Of a stretch of DNA of 5,492 nucleotides, positions 1 through 4,482 are shown piece after piece. The notes beneath the pieces are model-generated. The model saw only the letters and a list, made by a program, of their open reading frames with translations, made no database searches and was not told the DNA's origin. The translations under genes were made by a program, and so were the position numbers. This DNA comes from Nitriliruptoraceae bacterium. Its GTDB lineage: Bacteria; Actinomycetota; Nitriliruptoria; Nitriliruptorales; Nitriliruptoraceae. Position 1 is the stretch's first letter. Each line of letters opens with the position of its first letter. The stretch lies in contig SKNP01000075.1 of the NCBI GenBank assembly GCA_007120485.1, positions 1-5,492 of the forward strand, read 5' to 3'.

Positions 1-81
1 CGACGCTCGACCTCTCTGGCGTGCGGCCCGCTGGGCGTGTGGAGCGTGGCGGGGTCGTGGTGCCGGTGTTGCTCCACGGTT
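1..81. other. Window edge, no supportable gene; inverted repeat
   Basis: No convincing coding region is visible here. All three forward frames stay open for a while, but the translations look like GC-driven nonsense without recognisable motifs. A 7-bp inverted repeat is present (GTGGAGC at 39-45, GCTCCAC at 71-77, loop of 25). It sits beside the stronger hairpin at 82-116 and may add to a transcription end point. A gene lying mostly outside the window cannot be excluded. Confidence 0.4.
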
Positions 82-116
82 CGCCGGCCCGGGCCGCGGC
101 CGGCCCTGGGCCGGCG
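82..116 (-). terminator. GC-rich hairpin after the M23/SLH gene
   Basis: The hairpin starts one base past the stop codon (TAG on the minus strand, 118-120). The outer stem pairs 82-90 with 108-116, and an inner stem pairs 91-95 with 102-106. There is one unpaired base (107) and a 6-base loop (96-101), giving about 14 paired bases, all G-C. No T tract follows on the minus strand, so it is a U-less hairpin of the sort often proposed as a terminator in high-GC actinobacteria. It could also act on a convergent transcript entering from the left. Confidence 0.6.
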
Positions 117-117
117 C

Positions 118-1377
118 CTACCGGTTGCCGAACTCCCGGCCGCGATCGAGGAAGCTCGCGATCTGCTCGCGGGTGACGTCGCGCGCGCCGCAGTACCGCG
201 AACCGTCCTCGCAGCCGCGGGTCAGGCCGGCCTCGGCGGTGGCGTCGATCGCGTCGCTGTGCACCCCGCCGTCCGGGACGTCCGAGAAGCCGGCGGACCG
301 TGATGCGTCGGGTACCTCGAAGGCCCGAACCAGGACCGAGGCGAGCTGCGCCCGCGTCAGCGGACGGTCCGGTCCGAACGTGTCGTCCTCGTAGCCGGTG
401 AGGATGCCGTCCGCGTCGACCGCGGCGATCGCGCCGGCGTTCGGATCATCGCTGTCGACGTCGGCGAACCGCGGCTCGGCGGTCGCGGTGGTCGACAACC
501 CGCGGACCGAGGCCACGTACCCGGCCAGGTCACCGCGCGTCACCGCATCGCGGGGGCAGTAGCGGTCGTCGTCGCAGCCGGTGAGCACCCCATCGTCGGC
601 GAGTCGGTCGATGGCCGCGCCGTGCGTGCCGTCGGGGTCGACGTCGCGGAAGCGGCCGTCGAACTCCACGGGCGTGTCACCGGGGACGTCGCCCCGATCG
701 AGGGCCGCCTTGAGCGAGTGGTACGGGTTGATCCGGTAGGGGCCGTCCTCGTCCTGCTTCTCGATCTCGAGGTGGAGGTGAGGCGCGACGCCCTTGGCGT
801 TGCCCGAGTCGCCGTTCCAGCCGATCAACTCGCCTCGCTCCACGCGGATGCCGTCACTGCGGTGGAGGCTGCCGCCCTTCGCTCGGACCGCGTCAGCGAT
901 CTTGGGGGCGTAGGCGTGCTCGACGCCACCGGCGTCGTCGTCCAGCCAGTTGCCGTTGGCGTCGCGTTCGGGCGTGTCGTTGTTGAGGTGGATGTAGGAG
1001 TACTTGTTCCCGTCGTCGCCGCGGATGGAGATCATCCAGCCGTACGACGGCTCGGGGTACGGCGCGAAGCTGACCACCCCGCCGACCGCCGCGTGGATCG
1101 GCCGGTGCTTGGGCGCCATCACGTCGGTCGCCGCGTGGAGGCGGGAACCGCCGCCGCGCAGGTAGAGGAAGTCGTCGATGAAGCTGACCTGGTCGTCCGG
1201 ATCGGCGACCGGGAAGGTCAGGTCGACCACCTGCTCGGTGACGTCGACCCGGGGGTCCTGCGGCAGGTCCTCCGGTGCCGGCTCGATCGCGAGGGCGGCC
1301 GCGGACGGACCCCCCGCGAGCAGGCCGACCGCGATCGCGACCATCCCGGCGCGGCGTACGGGCGAGGTGTGCAACAT
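118..1377 (-). CDS. Secreted M23-family metallopeptidase with three SLH repeats
   Basis: A predicted exported peptidoglycan hydrolase of 419 residues. Residues 1-30 look like a Sec signal peptide: positive VRR, a hydrophobic stretch, and likely cleavage after AALA. The LytM/M23 domain spans about 65-225. It has the zinc motif HAATD (H81, D85), YIH (H130) and PHLHLE (H200, H202), so the usual metal ligands are all present. After a short linker come three SLH repeats at about 243-292, 304-353 and 364-413, each starting F-x-DV. SLH repeats normally bind cell-wall polymers, so the enzyme is probably wall-attached. The first and third repeats carry a Cys pair (GCDDDRYC, GCEDGSRYC) that could form a disulfide; the second has Tyr and Gly there. 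The chosen ATG has GGAAGG four bases upstream and puts the signal peptide at the N-terminus. An in-frame ATG at 1452, with GGTGA nine bases before it, would add 25 residues ahead of the signal peptide and is less likely. Substrate is inferred from the family; M23 relatives can also be regulators or endopeptidases for other targets. Confidence 0.9.
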   Translation of the reverse strand: MLHTSPVRRAGMVAIAVGLLAGGPSAAALAIEPAPEDLPQDPRVDVTEQVVDLTFPVADPDDQVSFIDDFLYLRGGGSRLHAATDVMAPKHRPIHAAVGGVVSFAPYPEPSYGWMISIRGDDGNKYSYIHLNNDTPERDANGNWLDDDAGGVEHAYAPKIADAVRAKGGSLHRSDGIRVERGELIGWNGDSGNAKGVAPHLHLEIEKQDEDGPYRINPYHSLKAALDRGDVPGDTPVEFDGRFRDVDPDGTHGAAIDRLADDGVLTGCDDDRYCPRDAVTRGDLAGYVASVRGLSTTATAEPRFADVDSDDPNAGAIAAVDADGILTGYEDDTFGPDRPLTRAQLASVLVRAFEVPDASRSAGFSDVPDGGVHSDAIDATAEAGLTRGCEDGSRYCGARDVTREQIASFLDRGREFGNR

Positions 1378-1381
1378 CCGA

Positions 1382-1387
1382 CCTTCC
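1382..1387 (-). promoter_or_regulatory. Ribosome binding site for the M23/SLH gene
   Basis: GGAAGG on the minus strand, four bases before the ATG at 1377-1375. It is an imperfect and rather close Shine-Dalgarno match. It matters because a rival in-frame start at 1452 also has a possible site (GGTGA, 1466-1462). The position of the signal peptide favours the downstream start. Confidence 0.5.
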
Positions 1388-1407
1388 GCATGACTCAGCG
1401 TAACAAC

Positions 1408-1434
1408 AGGCGCATCAGGCGCATCAGGCGTATC
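1408..1434. repeat. Three tandem 9-bp repeats upstream of the M23/SLH gene
   Basis: AGGCGCATC occurs at 1408-1416 and 1417-1425, and AGGCGTATC at 1426-1434. On the minus strand the unit reads GATGCGCCT. The array lies 31-57 bases upstream of the chosen ATG, where a promoter or operator would sit. If the upstream start at 1452 were used, it would encode a Pro-Asp-Ala/Thr repeat before the signal peptide. Confidence 0.7.
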
Positions 1435-1460
1435 GGGCACCATCCAGAACATCGGCAGCT

Positions 1461-1489
1461 TTCACCGATCACTTCAGGGCTGGTATGGA
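1461..1489 (+). promoter_or_regulatory. Possible sigma-70-type promoter for the dehydrogenase operon
   Basis: TTCACC (1461-1466) and TATGGA (1484-1489) are separated by 17 bases. The second hexamer is preceded by TG plus one base (extended -10). The stretch around 1441-1490 is one of the least GC-rich parts of the window. A start near 1496 would give a leader of about 300 bases before the GTG at 1799. The match is partial (4/6 and 3/6), so this is only a candidate. Confidence 0.25.
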
Positions 1490-1494
1490 CCGTG

Positions 1495-1520
1495 CCCACG
1501 ATGCCCCCACCCCTACCCCC
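1495..1520 (-). other. G-quadruplex motif in the divergent control region
   Basis: On the minus strand there are four G runs of 5, 4, 5 and 3 bases, with loops of 2, 1 and 6 bases (on the plus strand, C runs at 1516-1520, 1510-1513, 1504-1508 and 1495-1497). This meets the usual G3+/N1-7 definition. It lies 118-143 bases upstream of the M23/SLH start on that gene's sense strand, and just downstream of the candidate promoter at 1461-1489. Folding is not shown. Confidence 0.55.
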
Positions 1521-1647
1521 AACGTCCGGGGAGGCCGTGATGTCCCCTCGTTGGTTCATGCGCACATCCCCGAGGGGCAGGCGGACACGCGTCGGCCCGT
1601 CGGCAGCGCCCCTCCGATGCGTGGGGATCGCGGCGCGTCGGTGATCG

Positions 1648-1736
1648 CCGGTGCACACGCTTCAGGCGGCCGGGGGAGGTCGCACCGGTAGGCTCGGGCC
1701 GGTGGGAACCCGCCGTCGGCATGGGCCGGCACCGGC
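1648..1736 (+). promoter_or_regulatory. Four alternately pairing segments in the dehydrogenase leader
   Basis: The complementary words CCGGTGC (1648-1654), GCACCGG (1682-1688), GCCGGTG (1698-1704) and CACCGGC (1730-1736) occur in order. Segments 1:2 (7 bp), 2:3 (6 bp) and 3:4 (7 bp) can each pair, so the RNA could switch between exclusive hairpins as in attenuators. No known riboswitch class was recognised. Short GC words recur by chance in such DNA, so this is a weak call. Confidence 0.25.
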
Positions 1737-1741
1737 TCACC

Positions 1742-1768
1742 CCACCACCACCACCACCACCACCACCA
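1742..1768 (+). repeat. (CCA)9 trinucleotide microsatellite before the dehydrogenase start
   Basis: Nine perfect CCA units end 30 bases before the GTG start at 1799. In the dehydrogenase frame they would encode nine prolines if translation began at the ATG at 1721. That ATG lacks a good ribosome binding site, and the dinucleotide-binding fold only begins after 1799, so the array is most likely untranslated leader. Confidence 0.9.
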
Positions 1769-1789
1769 TCCGTCCGTCATCGTCCCTCC

Positions 1790-1793
1790 GGAG
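1790..1793 (+). promoter_or_regulatory. Ribosome binding site deciding the dehydrogenase start
   Basis: GGAG is followed by five bases and then GTG at 1799-1801. This supports the GTG over the in-frame ATG at 1721, which would add 26 residues including a proline run ahead of the first Rossmann strand. Confidence 0.65.
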
Positions 1794-1798
1794 CGCTC

Positions 1799-3151
1799 GT
1801 GGATCTCTCGATCGTCGGTGTCGGCCACGTCGGCCTGGTCACCGCCGCGGTGTTCGCTGACCTCGGCCACCGCGTGGTCGGGCTCGATGACGACCGCGAC
1901 AAGCTCGACACCCTGTTGGCCGGCGACGTGCCGTTCCACGAGCCGGGCCTACCCGAGCTCCTCGAACGGGTGGTCGCCGACGGCTCGTTGACGTTCACCG
2001 ACGACCTGTCGGTCGCCGTCGACCACGGCGAGGTGATCTTCGTCTGCGTCGGCACGCCCCCGCTGCCGGGAGGCGGTCCGGACCTGCGCTTCGTCGAGCG
2101 GGTCGGACGCGAGGTCGCCCGGCACGCGACCCGCGAGACGGTGCTGGTGGAGAAGTCCACGGTGCCGGCCAACACCGGGGTGCGCCTGACCCAGGTGATC
2201 GCCCACGAGCTGGAGGTCCGCCGCGCGGATGCGACCGCCGCCGACCCGGACGACGTCCACGTGCACGTCGCCTCCAACCCGGAGTTCCTCCGCGAGGGCG
2301 TCGCCGTCAAGGACACCGCCGAGCCGGACCGCATCGTCTACGGCACCGCCAGCGACTACGCCCGCGACAAGCTCCGCGAGGTCTACGCCCCGATGGTCGA
2401 GCGCGTCGGCTGTCCGGTGGTGGAGACCGATGTACCCACCGCGGAGCTGATCAAGCACGCCTCCAACGCGTTCCTGGCGACGCGGCTGTCGTTCATCAAC
2501 GCGGTCGCCAACGTCTGTGATCGGGTCGGCGCCGACGTGGAGCTGGTCGCCAAGGGCATGGGTCACGACGCGCGGATCGGGCACGCGTTCCTCAACGCCG
2601 GGCTCGGCTACGGCGGCTCGTGCTTCCCCAAGGACGTGGACGCGTTCGCCCACCTCGCCCGGCAGGTCGGTTACGACTTCGGCCTGCTCGAGGAGGTCCG
2701 CGACATCAACGTCGGCCAGCGCCAGGTGGTCCTCGACCGCCTCCGCGACGAGCTGTGGCATCTGCAGGGCAAGACCATCGCGATCCTCGGTGCGGCCTTC
2801 AAGCCGGGCACCGACGATCTGCGCGAAGCGCCGGCGCTCTACCTCGCCGAGTCGCTGCTGGCCGAGGGCGCCACGGTGCGCATGTACGACCCGGTCGCGC
2901 TGGATGGGGTGGCGGAGGTGCTGCCCGAGGTCGAGCGCATCGACGACCCGTTGGAGGCGGCCCGCGGTGCGCACGCCGCGGTCATCGCCACGGAGTGGCC
3001 GCAGATCGCCGGGCTCGACCCGAGCGACCTCAAGGCCGCGCTCGACTACCCGATCGTCGTCGACGGTCGCAACTGCCTCGACGCGCGAGCCGCGATCGAC
3101 GCGGGCCTGCACTACCACGGCATCGGCCGTGGCCATCTCCGGGTCAGGTGA
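1799..3151 (+). CDS. ugd: UDP-glucose 6-dehydrogenase
   Basis: Oxidises UDP-glucose to UDP-glucuronic acid with two NAD+ in the cytoplasm, supplying precursor for acidic polysaccharides or glycolipids. The protein has 450 residues, the normal family length. The N-terminal Rossmann domain starts at once with GVGHVG (7-12). An acidic pair (D30, D31) ends strand 2 and suits NAD binding. SNPEFLREG (159-167) holds the catalytic Glu (E162). The central helix region has K219 and N223 (LIKHASNAF), and GYGGSCFPKD contains the nucleophile C275. FKPGTDDLREAP (334-345) and DGRN (R424) mark the C-terminal UDP-binding domain. One small oddity is STVPANTG, where relatives usually read STVPVGTG. The GTG start has GGAG five bases upstream. 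The gene leads an operon with the glycosyltransferase, whose start is six bases past this stop. A GDP-mannose or UDP-ManNAc dehydrogenase is the main alternative, but the motif set fits UDP-glucose best. Confidence 0.93.
   Translation: MDLSIVGVGHVGLVTAAVFADLGHRVVGLDDDRDKLDTLLAGDVPFHEPGLPELLERVVADGSLTFTDDLSVAVDHGEVIFVCVGTPPLPGGGPDLRFVERVGREVARHATRETVLVEKSTVPANTGVRLTQVIAHELEVRRADATAADPDDVHVHVASNPEFLREGVAVKDTAEPDRIVYGTASDYARDKLREVYAPMVERVGCPVVETDVPTAELIKHASNAFLATRLSFINAVANVCDRVGADVELVAKGMGHDARIGHAFLNAGLGYGGSCFPKDVDAFAHLARQVGYDFGLLEEVRDINVGQRQVVLDRLRDELWHLQGKTIAILGAAFKPGTDDLREAPALYLAESLLAEGATVRMYDPVALDGVAEVLPEVERIDDPLEAARGAHAAVIATEWPQIAGLDPSDLKAALDYPIVVDGRNCLDARAAIDAGLHYHGIGRGHLRVR
3146..3151 (+). 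promoter_or_regulatory. Ribosome binding site overlapping the dehydrogenase stop
   Basis: AGGTGA overlaps the TGA stop of the dehydrogenase and sits six bases before the GTG at 3158. The arrangement suggests coupled translation. It supports the long N-terminal start of the glycosyltransferase rather than an internal start near its catalytic domain. Confidence 0.6.
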
Positions 3152-3157
3152 GCTGCC

Positions 3158-4285
3158 GTGCCAACCCCGCCCCGCGCCGAGGCCTCAACGACCACTCCGG
3201 TCGCCGACACGCCCACGACCACCCCGGTCTCCGACCGGCCCGACGTGGTCCACGACGGGTCGACGGCGGTCGCCGACCTCGAGGTCGACGACGGTGACAC
3301 CGACGGTGACGGCGAGGGTGGAGCGACGCCGGCCGCCGACGACGCCTCCGCATCGCACGAGCACCACGGCGGCCGCCCGGACGTGTCCATCGTGCTGCCC
3401 ACCTACAACGAGGTCGGGCACCTCGACGCCGAGGTGGTGCGCATCACCGAAGCGATGGAGGCGTCCGCCTACCGCTTCGAGCTCATCTGCGTGGACGATG
3501 GGTCGACGGACGGGACCCGCGAACGGCTGCGGGAGCTCGCCGAGCAGGACGACCGGGTGCGGGTGTTCGAGCACCGGCGCAACCTCGGCTCGGGTGGCGC
3601 GCGGCGGACCGGGACCCGGGCGGCGCGCGGCAACGTGGTGGTGTGGACCGACGTCGACATGACCTACCCCAACGATCAGATCCCGCACCTGGTCGACTCG
3701 TTGGCGGGCTACGACCAGGTCGTCGGGGCCCGCATGAGCGAGCAGGGCACCCACAAGGCGGCGCGGGTGCCGGCCAAGTGGGCGATCCGGCGGCTGGCGC
3801 AGTACCTGGCGCAGGAGGAGATCCCCGACCTCAACTCGGGCTTCCGGGCGTTCCGGCGCGAGCACGCGGTGCGCTACCTCAACCGGTTGCCCAACGGGTT
3901 CTCGTGCGTGACGACGATGACGATGTCGTTCCTCTCCGACGGGCTCAACGTCGGCTACATCGACATCCCCTACGGCGCCCGCGAGGGTGAGTCGAAGTTC
4001 CACTGGTACCGCGACACCCGCAAGTACCTGTTGCAGGTCGTGCGGATGATCCTCGGCTACGAGCCGCTGCGGGTGTTCATGCCGGTCGGGCTCGCGCTGC
4101 TGCTGTTCGGCGTCGGCAAGCTGATCTACGACATCAGCACCAAGGATCTGCGGCTGGCGACCAACACGCTGCTGATCCTGTTCGCCGCGTTCCAGGTGAT
4201 CTCCATCGGGTTGTTGGCGGATCTGGTGGTGCGGGTCACCAAGCCGCCGGTGACCGACCACCTCGAGGACGACGTCGAGCGGTAG
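3158..4285 (+). CDS. Membrane-anchored family 2 glycosyltransferase
   Basis: A 375-residue GT-A fold enzyme resembling the dolichol/polyprenyl-phosphate glycosyltransferase group (DPM1/GtrB type). It would transfer a sugar from a nucleotide donor at the inner face of the membrane. Residues 1-73 are a Thr/Pro- and Asp-rich tail, probably disordered. The catalytic domain begins at VSIVLPTYNE (76-85), followed by VDDGSTDGT (112-120), NLGSGGARRTG (142-152) and the metal-binding DVD in TDVDMTYP (D165, D167). DLNSGFRAFRRE (224-235) and EGESKF (276-281) are typical of the family. Two membrane helices follow at about 305-325 and 336-357, then a short acidic cytoplasmic tail. It probably forms an operon with the dehydrogenase, so the donor could be UDP-glucuronic acid or a related sugar, but the sequence alone does not fix donor or acceptor. 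The long N-terminal tail is unusual for the family and contains a 27-bp duplication. Confidence 0.88.
   Translation: MPTPPRAEASTTTPVADTPTTTPVSDRPDVVHDGSTAVADLEVDDGDTDGDGEGGATPAADDASASHEHHGGRPDVSIVLPTYNEVGHLDAEVVRITEAMEASAYRFELICVDDGSTDGTRERLRELAEQDDRVRVFEHRRNLGSGGARRTGTRAARGNVVVWTDVDMTYPNDQIPHLVDSLAGYDQVVGARMSEQGTHKAARVPAKWAIRRLAQYLAQEEIPDLNSGFRAFRREHAVRYLNRLPNGFSCVTTMTMSFLSDGLNVGYIDIPYGAREGESKFHWYRDTRKYLLQVVRMILGYEPLRVFMPVGLALLLFGVGKLIYDISTKDLRLATNTLLILFAAFQVISIGLLADLVVRVTKPPVTDHLEDDVER
3188..3241 (+). repeat. 27-bp tandem duplication in the glycosyltransferase tail
   Basis: Two adjacent 27-base units (3188-3214 and 3215-3241) differ at about four positions. They encode TTTPVADTP and TTTPVSDRP. 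The repeat falls within the low-complexity N-terminal tail, ahead of the catalytic domain. Confidence 0.75.
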
Positions 4286-4290
4286 AGCAG

Positions 4291-4307
4291 GGCCCGCGGC
4301 GCGGGCC
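4291..4307 (+). terminator. GC hairpin after the glycosyltransferase
   Basis: Begins five bases past the TAG stop. A 7-bp perfect stem (GGCCCGC with GCGGGCC) closes a 3-base loop. No T tract follows. It probably ends the dehydrogenase-glycosyltransferase operon. Confidence 0.55.
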
Positions 4308-4347
4308 GTCGGACGGGCTCGGGATCGGTGCGGGTCGGCTGCGCACG

Positions 4348-4367
4348 CACGGGCCCTTGAGCCCGTG
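4348..4367 (+). terminator. Second hairpin in the operon's 3' region
   Basis: CACGGGC (4348-4354) pairs with GCCCGTG (4361-4367) around a 6-base loop. A smaller stem (GTGCG 4328-4332 with CGCAC 4342-4346) lies just before it. There is no T tract. It may back up the first hairpin or belong to the leader of the protease gene. Confidence 0.4.
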
Positions 4368-4403
4368 GCCGGCGAACGCGCAGCGTGACGTGACCGCTAC
4401 AGC

Positions 4404-4432
4404 GGGTGCTTGGGGGTGCCGATGGGAGGGGG
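4404..4432 (+). other. G-quadruplex motif upstream of the protease gene
   Basis: Four plus-strand G runs of 3, 5, 3 and 5 bases (4404-4406, 4412-4416, 4424-4426, 4428-4432) are separated by loops of 5, 7 and 1 bases. This meets the G3+/N1-7 definition. It is on the sense strand, 50 bases before the GTG at 4483, so it would be in the mRNA leader if transcription begins upstream. No convincing promoter hexamers were found in 4308-4470. Confidence 0.5.
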
Positions 4433-4470
4433 TGACCGCCGCATGGACGCGGACGGTGTGACGCCCTTCT

Positions 4471-4476
4471 GGAGGT
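4471..4476 (+). promoter_or_regulatory. Strong ribosome binding site for the S8 protease
   Basis: GGAGGT, six bases before GTG at 4483. It is the best Shine-Dalgarno match in the window and fixes the start of the protease, directly followed by a signal peptide. Confidence 0.85.
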
Positions 4477-4482
4477 CCCAAC

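Noticed and set aside
1528..1547. Inverted repeat GGGGA/TCCCC
   Set aside because: Only five base pairs around a 10-base loop; expected by chance in this DNA.
622..1644. 340-residue plus-strand open frame opposite the M23/SLH gene
   Set aside because: Val/Arg/Asp-rich shadow without a motif; the minus strand encodes the peptidase with intact zinc ligands and SLH repeats.
1378..1660. A ydaO-type (cyclic di-AMP) riboswitch ahead of the wall hydrolase
   Set aside because: Such elements often precede actinobacterial wall hydrolases, so the minus strand was read for the conserved core and its 3' end, but neither could be found.
1742..1768. CAC-frame run that looks like a polyhistidine tag or vector artefact
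   Set aside because: It is not in the frame of a credible gene, no vector sequence surrounds it, and it lies in natural-looking leader DNA with a ribosome binding site downstream.
1949..3136. 395-residue open frame on the minus strand opposite the dehydrogenase
   Set aside because: Composition is Val/Asp/Arg/Gly-rich with no motif, and it lies fully opposite a gene with complete family motifs. Long antisense frames are expected at this GC content.
3185..4261. 358-residue minus-strand open frame opposite the glycosyltransferase
   Set aside because: Shadow frame rich in His, Arg and Val with no domain; the plus-strand gene explains the region.
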